Below, one piece after another: positions 14,953 to 22,151 of a stretch of DNA of 64,000 bases. The DNA is taken from contig CAWINT010000009.1 of assembly GCA_963837515.1 (NCBI GenBank), forward strand, positions 1 through 64,000. Direction: 5' to 3'. The stretch's first letter is position 1. Each line of letters opens with the position of its first letter. Both the position numbers and the translations under genes were made by a program. The notes below the pieces were generated by a model. That model had not been told where the DNA came from and searched no databases. It saw only the letters and a list, made by a program, of their open reading frames with translations. The DNA is from RYN-230 sp963837515. GTDB lineage: Bacteria > Actinomycetota > Actinomycetes > Streptosporangiales > Streptosporangiaceae.

Positions 14953-15844
14953 AGGTCCTAACAAAGTGAGAGGTTGCTCAGTCGGCGCCAGCAGATGATG
15001 GCGCAGGCGAGGCTGAGGAAGGCTTCGTGGATGTCGTCGCGGATCTCCCAGCGGATGCGCAGCCGGCGGAACCAGTGCAGCAGGGCGATAGTCTGCTCGA
15101 CTACCCAGCGGTACACGCCCAGGCCGGAGCCGTGCTCGGTGCTGCGCCGGGCGATCACCGGGGTGATGCCCTTCTCCCGGACTTTCCTGCGGTACTTGTC
15201 GTGGTCATAGCCGCGGTCGGCGTAGACCGCATCCGGCCGCTGGCGGGGCCGCCCGCGGCGGCCGCGGACCGGCGGGATCGCCTCGATCAAGGGGATGAGC
15301 TGGGTGACGTCGTTGCGGTTGCCGCCGGTGAGGGAGACCGCGAGCGGGATGCCGTGCGCTTCGGTGATCACGTGGTGCTTGGAGCCGGGCCGGGCACGGT
15401 CGACCGGGCTCGGCCCCGTTTTGGGCCACCTTTCACCGCCCGCACATGGGAACTGTCAATCACTGCCCGCGACCAGTCCAGCGCCCCGGCCGCGTTCAGC
15501 TCGGCCAGCAGCGTCTCGTGCAGCTGCTGCCACACCCTGGCCTGCTGCCAGTCACGCAGCCGCCGCCAGCAGGTCATGCCAGAGCCGAAGCCCAGTTCCT
15601 GCGGCAGGAACTCCCACGGGATGCCGGTGTACAAGACGAACAGGATGCCGGACAGGACCTTGCGGTTATCCAGCCGCCTCCGGCCAGGATGATCAGCGCG
15701 GCGGGGCACTACCGGCAGCAGCGGCTCGATCCGCGCCCATAACTCGTCCGGGACGATCCACGGTGGCTGCTCACCCTTCCTCATGGGCGTGCTCAACTGC
15801 CACACCCCCACCGGTATTCCCACCAGTCATTCTGTTAGCAGTTC
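14953..15844 (-). mobile_element. IS5-family (IS427-like) insertion sequence
   Basis: The element contains a two-frame transposase on the minus strand. Related ends are seen: tcctaacaaagtgag at the left (from 14957) and, read inward from the right, ctgctaacagaatga. A 4-bp direct repeat TTAG flanks it (14949-14952 and 15845-15848), fitting the YTAR target duplication of the IS427 group. The terminal repeats are imperfect and offset by one base, so the exact ends are uncertain. Confidence 0.75.
14958..15823 (-). CDS. IS5-family transposase, two frames joined by probable -1 frameshift
   Basis: The first frame (GTG 15823, or more likely ATG 15784) gives MRKGEQPPWIVPDELWARIE and WEFLPQELGFGSGMTCWRRL, up to VIDSSHVRAVKGGPK. 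The second frame continues TGPSPVDRARPGSKHHVITE, ADRGYDHDKYRRKVREKG and WVVEQTIALLHWFRRLRIRW. Together they hold the DDE residues (IDSSH, YADRGYD, the late E of VVEQT). The frames meet at CCCAAAA (near 15421-15430 on the complement), a canonical X XXY YYZ slippery heptamer, so expression by programmed -1 frameshifting is likely, not decay. Confidence 0.85.
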
Positions 15845-16109
15845 TTAGCAGCGAAGTACAGTAACGGCACGTCACAGCGATCGGCTTGCACGTCCAGCCG
15901 GTAGGTTAGCTGGGACGGCAGTCAACGTCTCAGCACTCCCGCCAGTTCACGACGAAGAAGCCAACGCGGATTCAGTGAGCGCAGGACATGCGTGGGATGG
16001 CGCGTAATCGGATACCCAGGATGGCGGCATCACTGCAGGCTATGACGGATGGTGCCGTTGACTCGGCGGTGGTCTGTCAAGGCCGAGCCGCTACGCTGGA
16101 TCGGGCGGA

Positions 16110-16151
16110 TTCCCAAGCTGACAGTGCGAGTACGATTCTCGTCACCCGCTC
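16110..16151 (+). repeat. tRNA-Gly(CCC) 3' fragment I
   Basis: ttcccaagctgacagtgcga then a T arm changed to gtacgatt (TTC to TAC) and cacccgctct lacking the final CCA. It is preceded by ggatcgggcgga, as in subfamily C/D, but no arm repeat is visible, so this is a more decayed site. It lies between the IS5 element and the second toxin-antitoxin pair. Confidence 0.78.
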
Positions 16152-16229
16152 TTGTAAAGCCCCAGTTCATTGGGCATCCCCGGGACCGCAGGCCGTCTCT
16201 TGCTCTCCGTGGATCGTGAGTCCGTCCAA

Positions 16230-16637
16230 TTAGCCAGCCTGGATGATCAGGTTCAGCCGGTCGTGGTCGGCGAAGTCCCTGAAGTCCTTGGCGTTGAGGG
16301 TCGCGAGCGGCAGGTTGTAGGTCAGGGCGCATGCGGCGATCCAGGTGTCGTTGGCTGGCCTGGGCCGTCCGCGCTGGATCGCGGCCGCCGAGATCCGCCC
16401 CCAGGTTCTGGCGACGTCCTCGTTGTCGGGAAGGACGATCACGCCGTCGAGCCAGCTCTCTAACGCCTCGCGGTTGCGGCGCCCCCACTGCCGCAGCTCG
16501 GACCACTGGGTCAGTTCCCCGAGGGTAACGAACGTGATGCACGGTTGCCTTCCGATGAGGCGGGTCAAGGCACGGGAAGGCAGGCGGCGCTTCAGACTGA
16601 GCGAGGATACGTCGGTATCAAGGATGACCCGGTTCAT
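16230..16637 (-). CDS. vapC: PIN-domain toxin, VapC type (second copy)
   Basis: 135 residues from ATG 16637. Conserved acidic sites: VILDTDVSSL, TLGELTQW, RPANDTWIAACALTYNLPLA and LNAKDFRDFADHDRL. Many blocks are shared with the toxin at 9275, though the proteins differ enough to be separate acquisitions and not a recent duplication. It begins 5 bp after the antitoxin stop. Like the first pair, it is the first gene right of a tRNA-Gly fragment and points toward it. Likely an RNase that stabilises the locus by post-segregational killing. Confidence 0.88.
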   Translation of the reverse strand: MNRVILDTDVSSLSLKRRLPSRALTRLIGRQPCITFVTLGELTQWSELRQWGRRNREALESWLDGVIVLPDNEDVARTWGRISAAAIQRGRPRPANDTWIAACALTYNLPLATLNAKDFRDFADHDRLNLIIQAG

Positions 16638-16642
16638 GCGGG

Positions 16643-16843
16643 TCAGGCGAGGTCGGCGTGACGCGTCTCAGCGACGTGAGCGAGGAAGGCATCCAGTTCC
16701 TCGTCGGTGTCAAATATGCCGTCCTGGGCCAGGTCGTCGGCAGACCGGATGGGGCGGACGCCCTTGCGCCGCGCCTGTTGATCGAGTGATTCCGTGCCGC
16801 CGTCGGGGGGCGTCGGTACGTCGTCTGCCCTGTTCGTCGTCAC
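16643..16843 (-). CDS. vapB: Antitoxin partner of second PIN toxin
   Basis: 66 residues from GTG 16843, chosen because GGAGG lies five bases upstream and the length equals the first antitoxin; an upstream in-frame ATG at 16888 is less likely. The basic segment (LDQQARRKGVRPIRSADDLA) precedes the acidic toxin-binding helix (IFDTDEELDAFLAHVAETRH). The order antitoxin then toxin is the usual VapBC order. Confidence 0.72.
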   Translation of the reverse strand: MTTNRADDVPTPPDGGTESLDQQARRKGVRPIRSADDLAQDGIFDTDEELDAFLAHVAETRHADLA

Positions 16844-16971
16844 CGTCACCTCCGTTACCAGTCCATCTAGTATCGCATCATGTCGCATGCCTCCGACAGC
16901 AGCCGGTCATCCGGGAGTTCCGCTAGGTGATCTTGGCCTCGCTGGCCCATCCCGGTTCACCCGAGATCACC

Positions 16972-17118
16972 GCGCAATTAGCGTGCAATTAGCCCCGGTA
17001 AGCAGGGGTCAGTCATGGGTACTGGCGGTGCCCGACCTGGGCTGGTCAGCGGCCGTAGCAGGCTGGATTGGACGGATTCCCAAGCTGATAGTGCGAGTTC
17101 GATTCTCGTCAACCGCTC
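16972..17118 (+). repeat. Element-end module D: arm repeats and tRNA-Gly(CCC) 3' half
   Basis: The arms cgcaattagcgtgcaattag start at about 16972, followed by ccccggtaagcaggggtcag and a stretch matching module C (tactggcggtgcccg, ctggtcagcgg). ttcccaagctgatag...caaccgctct is at 17077-17118. Compared with C the acceptor strand has one change (cacccgc to caaccgc) and CCA is lost. No hairpin block precedes it because the antitoxin gene occupies that position. Confidence 0.82.
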
Positions 17119-17415
17119 TCGTCATGAAGGCCAAGGCCAGGGACGTCATCTCGAGCCTGGGCCTTGATCATTCCGGGGGTTGCGGCAGCGGTGGTGGCCG
17201 GACGCTCACCCGGGGGCGTCGGCGAGCCGGGTCAGACTGCGGGTGCGGCAGGGTGGGTGGGCTGGCGTTCCAGCCTGGCCACGGTGGTGCGGTTCCGGCA
17301 CGCCCCGGCAGGGTTACGCTGGCTATATACGGCATCGTTCGGACCGGCGCCTTGACGGCTGGGCACCCATACAGGGCCGGTGGGGCGGCTGCGATGCTAT
17401 GGAGAGGAAGGCGGC
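17119..17415. other. Intergenic region upstream of PRC-barrel gene
   Basis: About 300 bp between tRNA fragment D and the PRC-barrel start. No gene or repeat is convincing; the promoter of the two-gene unit 17416-17971 should be here. Confidence 0.35.
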
Positions 17416-17772
17416 GTGTTCGAGACGGCTGATATCCGGGAGTGGCGTGGCCACGAGGTTGTTGACTCCAAGGGTCACAAGATCGGGGAGATGGAGGCCG
17501 TCTACGTGGACACGAGCACAGACCTGCCAGCGTTCGGCACCGTCAAGGTTGGGATGCCGACCCGGCACCGGCTCGTGTTCGTGCCTCTTGCCAGGGGGAC
17601 CGTGGGTCCCGGGTATCTCAAGGTTGCCTACGACAGGAAGCAAGTGAAGGATTCTCCCTCGATCAGCACCGACGGCGAACTGCCGGCGGCCGACGAGGAG
17701 GCTATCTTCCGGCACTATGGCCTGACATACCAGCCGGGGACCAACGGTGAGCGCCAACTTGCCCGTCGCTGA
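17416..17772 (+). CDS. PRC-barrel domain protein
   Basis: 118 residues from GTG 17416 with AGGAAGG just before. The PRC-barrel pattern is clear: ADIREWRGHEVVDSKGHKIG, then MEAVYVDTSTDLPAFGTV and VPLARGTVGPGYLKVAYDRK. PRC-barrels occur in RimM and photosynthetic reaction centres and, in actinobacteria, in small stress-linked proteins of unknown role. A short C-terminal tail (DEEAIFRHYGLTY) is typical of the latter. It is followed 25 bp later by a tiny membrane protein gene, so the two likely form one transcript. Confidence 0.85.
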   Translation: MFETADIREWRGHEVVDSKGHKIGEMEAVYVDTSTDLPAFGTVKVGMPTRHRLVFVPLARGTVGPGYLKVAYDRKQVKDSPSISTDGELPAADEEAIFRHYGLTYQPGTNGERQLARR

Positions 17773-17797
17773 GCAGTACAACTGAGCGGAGCACTAG

Positions 17798-17971
17798 ATG
17801 ATTGCCCTCTTCCTACTCCTAGTGATCGTGGCGATCGCGCTCGGCATCGTGGGTGTCGTCGTCAAGGGCCTGCTGTACTTGCTGATCATCGGCATTGTCG
17901 TGTTCCTCGGCGCCCTTCTCTTTGGCGCTCTGCGAATGCGGCGACGGCCCGGGAAGCGCCCGGCGCGGTAA
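17798..17971 (+). CDS. 57-residue membrane protein
   Basis: ATG 17798 to TAA 17971. Two adjacent hydrophobic stretches (MIALFLLLVIVAIALGIVGV and LLYLLIIGIVVFLGALLFGA) are separated by a single Lys and followed by a strongly basic tail (RMRRRPGKRPAR). GAGCGGAG precedes the start and codon use is normal, so it looks real despite its size. Small hydrophobic proteins of this design are often envelope-stress related; no specific function can be given. Confidence 0.72.
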   Translation: MIALFLLLVIVAIALGIVGVVVKGLLYLLIIGIVVFLGALLFGALRMRRRPGKRPAR

Positions 17972-18118
17972 CCTCTGACCAACCCCGGATACCGCCCTGA
18001 TTCGCTTGACGGCGGCTATCGTGACGGCTGCAACGATTCCAGCTCGGCTGTGGAGAAAGCGGCGGCCGGTGCGGCAGAGCCCGGAGCGCCCCATGCCGCC
18101 GCAGGTCGGCGCATGATC

Positions 18119-18254
18119 GCCGGGCCATTAGCGGGCCATTAACGAGGGTCACGAGGGGTCAACCAGGGTCACTAGGGACTGCCAAGGACGCCAGGTCAGC
18201 GCCCCTAGCGGCCGTAACCGCTGCGCTTCCCAAGCTGATAGTGCGAGTTCGATG
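18119..18254 (+). repeat. Element-end module E: arm repeats and truncated tRNA-Gly(CCC) 3' half
   Basis: The arms cgggccattagcgggccatt (from about 18121) and gacgaggggtcaaccagggtc-like sequence lead into ctgcgcttcccaagctgata (tRNA part from 18226), nearly identical to module A. The tRNA part ends abruptly within the T loop (gttcgat, 18254), where unrelated DNA with an ISL3 transposase remnant begins. The truncation dates a later deletion or insertion. Confidence 0.82.
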
Positions 18255-18300
18255 ACGACGGCCACGAGAAACTGGCTCTGGCTCAATTGTCGTGAAGTGG

Positions 18301-18655
18301 TCAGTCGGCGAGCAGGACGCGCTTGCGGAGCAGGTCGGGGTTCGCCCGCCCATACATCTGTCTCTTGATCATCTCTACGCGGTTGACGTGGCCTTCGGCC
18401 GGGCCGAAGCTGTAGGAGACGGTGAGCCCGGCGGTGACGGCGGCCCAGTCCTTACGCAGGCCCTTGGCGAACCCGCGAAGCTCGCTGACCGGGCTGGCCT
18501 CGGCCTGGGCGGCCCAGGCTTCGAGGTGCTCACCGTGGCGGTGGCACAGCATGCCGGCGAAGTCACGGACCAGGCCGCGGGTCGCTTTGAGTTCTTCGCA
18601 CCGGGCGGTGATCTGCGCGAGCGCGGCCCGGTTGTCATCTAGCTGACTATCGCCC
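18301..18655 (-). pseudogene. ISL3-family transposase C-terminal fragment
   Basis: The frame reads SQLDDNRAALAQITARCEEL, then VRDFAGMLCHRHGEHLEAWA, FAKGLRKDWAAVTAGLTVSY and GHVNRVEMIKRQMYGRANPD to the stop at 18301. The EGHVNRVEMIKRQMYGRA block is the characteristic end of the ISL3 DDE domain, containing its last acidic residue. The first three-quarters of a normal transposase are missing. It abuts the truncated tRNA fragment E. Confidence 0.82.
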
Positions 18656-18828
18656 CATAACCCTCTGTCACCACTGGATGTGAGACGGAGCCGTTGAAAT
18701 TACAGTCCCGGTAGAGGGGTCGCGTTCGAGCCGTTTGAACTGGTGACGAGCGCGGACTGGTGGGTGCCGAGGTGGGCGGCAGCTTCGATGGTGGGGCGGC
18801 CCCGGCTGGCGCCTCCTCCCTGTGCGTG

Positions 18829-18865
18829 GGTGGCGTAAGCCCAGCCTGACTGGGCTTACGCCACC
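18829..18865. terminator. Strong stem-loop terminator after the esterase gene
   Basis: ggtggcgtaagcccag (18829-18844), loop cctga, ctgggcttacgccacc (18850-18865): a perfect 16-bp stem 15 bp past the esterase stop. There is no clear U-tract, as is common in actinomycetes. It would also stop transcription entering from the left. Confidence 0.82.
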
Positions 18866-18879
18866 GCCGTTGATTCCGG

Positions 18880-20247
18880 TCAGCCCGTTGCGCAAGCGCT
18901 CCCGTTAAGGGTGAAGCTAGACGGTGGGCTGTCGCTGCTGGTCCAGGTGCCCTGGAAGCCCAGCGTCTGGCTGCTCCCTGAGCTGATCGTGGCGTTGTAA
19001 CCCAGGTTGGTGGCGGTGACCGCCTCGCCGCTCTGGCTGACGGTGGCGTTCCAGGCGCCGGTGACCTTCTCGTCGCCCGGGAAGGTGAAGGCCAGCCTCC
19101 AGCCGTTGATCGCCGTGCTGCTGGTGTTGCTGATGGTTACGTTGCCGGTGAAGCCGCCCTGCCAGTTGTTGGCCGCGTAAGTGACCCGGCAGGCACCGCT
19201 CGTGGTCGGGGTGGGCGTGCTAGTTGGCGTGGGCCTGCCGGTCGGGGTGGGACTGGGCGAGGGCGTGCGGGTACCGGTAGGCGAGGGACTCGGCGACGGG
19301 GAAGTGCTGTCCAGGCCGAGGAAGTGGATAGCGTAGGCAGCCATGCCGGCCTCGGGCAGAACGTGGCCCGCGCCCTGGATGCTGTACGCCTCGACGTCGA
19401 CGGTGCCGGAACTGTCGTCGTAACGGGTGCGAGTCCAGCCGGACACCGGCATGTCAGTGGATGTCGGTGTCTGGCTGATCCCGAACACGTTGGTCCACTG
19501 GTCGATGTCCTGCTGCAGCAGGCCGTAGGGCACGAGGGTGTCGGCGGTGCCGTGCCACAGCTGTATCCGCGGACGAGGGCCGGTGTAACCGGGATCGGCG
19601 GCACGCACCAGGTCGCCCCACTGCTGCGGGGTCATGACCTTACCGTTTCCCCCGGTGCACGTGCTGCTTCCTGGCGGGTAGTCGGCCGCGTTTGCGAAAC
19701 AACCGAACGGCACGCCCATGAACGCCGCTCCGGCCTTGAATACGTCGGGGTAGAGGGCCAGCATCTCGTCGACCATCATGCCGCCAGACGAGGCCCCGGT
19801 GGCGTAGACCCGGTTCGGGTCGCCGCCGTAGGTCTGCTCCGTGTAGGTGATCATCGAATCGAGCGAGACCGGGTCGCTGCCGCCGCCGCGGATCTTGGCC
19901 GCGGCCGACCAGGTGTCGAAGCAGTTGCCGAACCCGGCCGACTGCTCGGCGCTCGGGTAAATGACGATGAATCCGTACTCGTCGGCCAGGGAAGCGAACT
20001 GGGTGCTGGAGTAGAACGCCGGGCCCGAGCTGCCGCACTGGTGCATCGCCAGCAGGATCGCCGGGTGGACCGGGTGGGAGTTCGGCACATAGATGTACAT
20101 CTGCATGCCGCCCGGGTTGGAACCGAAGTTGGTCACCTGCGTCAGGGTGGCCGCCGATGCCCGGGACGTGAACGCCGTAAGCATGCACAGTGCGGCGACC
20201 ACCGCCACGGCGCAGATGCCGACGAGCGGCTTGGTGCGCGTTCTCAT
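18880..20247 (-). CDS. Secreted PHB-depolymerase-type / CE1 esterase with CBM2
   Basis: 455 residues from ATG 20247 with AGGAG upstream. Signal peptide at 1-32 (basic start, hydrophobic core, SRASA cleavage). The catalytic domain (about 33-310) belongs to the PHB-depolymerase/acetylxylan-esterase family: YATGASSGGMMVDEM gives the nucleophile Ser, WHGTADTLVP the Asp, QGAGHVLPE the His. A Ser/Pro/Thr linker follows (about 318-352), then a CBM2-type cellulose-binding module to the end (GACRVTYAANNWQGGFTGNV, INGWRLAFTFPGDEKVTGAW, closing Cys near the C-terminus). It likely deacetylates xylan or hydrolyses polyester on plant cell walls. It is divergent from a MarR regulator with a shared palindrome. 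Confidence 0.9.
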   Translation of the reverse strand: MRTRTKPLVGICAVAVVAALCMLTAFTSRASAATLTQVTNFGSNPGGMQMYIYVPNSHPVHPAILLAMHQCGSSGPAFYSSTQFASLADEYGFIVIYPSAEQSAGFGNCFDTWSAAAKIRGGGSDPVSLDSMITYTEQTYGGDPNRVYATGASSGGMMVDEMLALYPDVFKAGAAFMGVPFGCFANAADYPPGSSTCTGGNGKVMTPQQWGDLVRAADPGYTGPRPRIQLWHGTADTLVPYGLLQQDIDQWTNVFGISQTPTSTDMPVSGWTRTRYDDSSGTVDVEAYSIQGAGHVLPEAGMAAYAIHFLGLDSTSPSPSPSPTGTRTPSPSPTPTGRPTPTSTPTPTTSGACRVTYAANNWQGGFTGNVTISNTSSTAINGWRLAFTFPGDEKVTGAWNATVSQSGEAVTATNLGYNATISSGSSQTLGFQGTWTSSDSPPSSFTLNGSACATG

Positions 20248-20417
20248 CGCTCTCTCCTCTGCTGGACTCCGGAGACGCGGCGGGCGAGTCCGGATGCATC
20301 GCCATCGGTCCCAAGAAGAATGGCGCGAGCTCGCGCCGCCGTCCATGCGGCGTAGACCGCGGCATGGGCGGTCAGTCACGCACGGAGTACCTTTCCGCTG
20401 GTTATCAATGTGCTTGT

Positions 20418-20434
20418 TATCAAGAAACTTGATA
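20418..20434. promoter_or_regulatory. MarR-type palindromic operator between esterase and regulator
   Basis: tatcaag-aaa-cttgata is a perfect 7-3-7 inverted repeat in the divergent region of the esterase and marR-like genes. This size and symmetry suit a dimeric MarR protein, so the adjacent regulator probably binds here and controls both genes. A half-copy (ttatcaa) lies about 15 bp to the left. Confidence 0.65.
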
Positions 20435-20486
20435 TCTGCGGTGGGTAAGTTTCATCCTGCGGCAGCTACGGCGGTACCGTATCCCG

Positions 20487-20978
20487 GTGACCGCCCGCAG
20501 TGCCCCCGCCGCCAGCCAGCAGCCTCCGGCCGTGCCACGACTGAGCTATCTGGTGTTCCGGCTGGAGCGACGTATCCGCAGCCGCCTGGACGATGCTCTG
20601 GCCCGGCATGGAATGACCACTACCGAGTACATGGCCCTCAGCGAACTGCGGCTGCGCAGTGGGCTGTCGTCGGCACAACTGGCCCGCACCGCGTTCGTCA
20701 CCCCGCAGGCCATGAACCAGGTCATCCGCGAGCTGGAGCAGCGTGGACTGATCCGCCGCAAGCCGGGGCGGAACGGGGGCCGGGTACTGCACGCGAGCCT
20801 TAGCCGGACAGGGTTGTCCACCCTCCAGCGCTGCGACCATGCACTCGACGAGATCGAACAGGTCATGCTCGCCACGCTGGACGAGGAAACTCGTAAGACA
20901 CTTGCAGCTCACCTGACGGCATGCGGCCAGGCCCTGCACCCTGCGGCGGATCAGCCGCAGGCAACCGGCTCACGCTAG
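20487..20978 (+). CDS. MarR-family transcriptional regulator
   Basis: 163 residues from GTG 20487. The winged helix fold is clear: LSYLVFRLERRIRSRLDDAL, MTTTEYMALSELRLRSGLSS, AQLARTAFVTPQAMNQVIRE, LEQRGLIRRKPGRNGGRVLH (wing), then LSRTGLSTLQRCDHALDEIE. The natural role is repression relieved by a small ligand, often phenolic; here the divergent target is a plant-polymer esterase. The 3' end overlaps the open frame of a nucleotidyltransferase remnant. Confidence 0.88.
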   Translation: MTARSAPAASQQPPAVPRLSYLVFRLERRIRSRLDDALARHGMTTTEYMALSELRLRSGLSSAQLARTAFVTPQAMNQVIRELEQRGLIRRKPGRNGGRVLHASLSRTGLSTLQRCDHALDEIEQVMLATLDEETRKTLAAHLTACGQALHPAADQPQATGSR

Positions 20979-21004
20979 CCACGCGCCCAGGCCCACCGGC
21001 GGAT

Positions 21005-21205
21005 CATCGGCAGCTTGAGTACCTGCTGGCGATGAAGGTGCTCGCAGCCCGGCGCCGCGACGCAGAGGACATCAGCTATCTGGTCAAGCACCTTGAACTC
21101 GCCAGTACGGCAGAAGTTTTGGCGGTGTGCGCGGCAGTCTTTCCCGATGAGCGGGTACCGGATCGCGCGAGGTTGATCCTGGAGAACTTGTTCGGGGAGA
21201 GTTGA
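21005..21205 (+). pseudogene. Nucleotidyltransferase-like (DUF6036-type) C-terminal fragment
   Basis: The frame gives LEYLLAMKVLAARRRDAEDI, SYLVKHLELASTAEVLAVCA and VPDRARLILENLFGES to the stop at 21205. This is the C-terminal end of the small nucleotidyltransferase-fold proteins seen in toxin-antitoxin-like pairs of actinomycetes (KxxAxxxRDxxD helix). The catalytic N-terminal two-thirds are absent, so it is a remnant. It ends 14 bp before arm repeats F. Confidence 0.68.
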
Positions 21206-21218
21206 TGGACAGTCCAGG

Positions 21219-21368
21219 CGTGCCATTAATGTGCCATTAGCCAGGGAGACGAGGGGGAAACCAGGGTCACCCGGGACCGCCAGCGAGGCCTGGTCAGCGC
21301 CCCTGGCAGCCGTGATCGTTGCACTTCCCAAGCCGACGGTGCGAGTTCGATTCTCGTCACCCGCTCCA
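21219..21368 (+). repeat. Element-end module F: arm repeats and tRNA-Gly(CCC) 3' half
   Basis: The arms gtgccattaatgtgccatta (about 21220), then ccagggagacgaggggg, ctggtcagcgcccctggcag, and a tRNA part cttcccaagccgacgg...cacccgctcca at 21324-21368. It belongs to subfamily A/E but the anticodon-stem side has changes (ccgacgg for ctgatag), while the T arm, acceptor strand and CCA remain perfect. It is the rightmost tRNA copy found in the window. Confidence 0.82.
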
Positions 21369-21485
21369 GGTTCGTGAGCGGGGGTTAGTCGGCCCCGCCC
21401 CGCTTGGTCGTCGCGGCCGCGGGGCTGGCCACTCCACCGACGCCGCGCTAGGCTTCGCTGCACCGCGGTGGTGGGGGAGGCGCCG

Positions 21486-21998
21486 GTGACAGCAGAACCG
21501 GAAGACCAGATGGCGGTAGCCGCGGCGGACCGCAGCCGCCTCCGGGCGTCCCATGCTGACCGCGAGCAAGTAATCGAGATACTCAAGGCCGCGTTTGTTC
21601 ATGGCCGGGTTACCAAAGACGAGTTTGATGCGCGGGTAGGCCAGGTATTCGTGTCGCGAACCTACGCGGAACTGGCCGCGGTCACGGCCGACCTCCCTGC
21701 CGGGCGGATTGCAGGCCAGCCGCCGGGCAACCCGGTCCGGGCGCAGGCCCGGCCGCCGGTGAGCCATGCAGCCAGGGCCCGCAGATATGTGGTTATCGCG
21801 CTAGCCATGATGATGGTGGCCACGTTCGCCCCCGGTGGTCCCGCACTCCTCCTATTCGAGCCTCTCTGTCTTACGGCTTTGATTATTGCCGCTGCCCAGA
21901 TACTCGCCACACAGCACGAGAAGCGCTCCCGTGGACAGCTAGCGGGGCTCCGAGCACCTGCAAGGATTGAAAGGCCAGGGTGCGAGCCTCGTGATTGA
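21486..21998 (+). CDS. DUF1707 (SHOCT-like) membrane protein
   Basis: 170 residues from GTG 21486, chosen because GGGGGAGG lies at ideal distance; an in-frame GTG 18 bases earlier is the alternative. Residues 14-66 match DUF1707: DRSRLRASHADREQVIEILK, GRVTKDEFDARVGQVFVSRT and YAELAAVTADLPAG. A linker and two membrane helices follow (YVVIALAMMMVATFAPGG, LLLFEPLCLTALIIAAAQIL). Such proteins are abundant in actinomycetes; function unknown, possibly cell-envelope related. Confidence 0.85.
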   Translation: MTAEPEDQMAVAAADRSRLRASHADREQVIEILKAAFVHGRVTKDEFDARVGQVFVSRTYAELAAVTADLPAGRIAGQPPGNPVRAQARPPVSHAARARRYVVIALAMMMVATFAPGGPALLLFEPLCLTALIIAAAQILATQHEKRSRGQLAGLRAPARIERPGCEPRD

Positions 21999-22151
21999 AA
22001 CCCATGGCTGATGACGCGGCACGAACCTAGGACTCGCTCATCGACGCCGTGTGCCAGGTGATCCGGCGTGCGGCCTGAAGCCGCACCCGTTCCCGCCGCG
22101 CCCTCCCCGCGGCGGTCAGGCACTGCCCGATGAGACGGGCGGGCTGCTGAC

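Noticed and set aside
20975..21586. Minus-strand open frame containing GDENRTRTVGLGSA, and similar frames at 16030-16542 and 18159-18353
   Set aside because: The peptide GDENRTRTxSLGS is simply the antisense translation of the tRNA-Gly 3' end; these are artefacts of the attachment-site copies, not genes.
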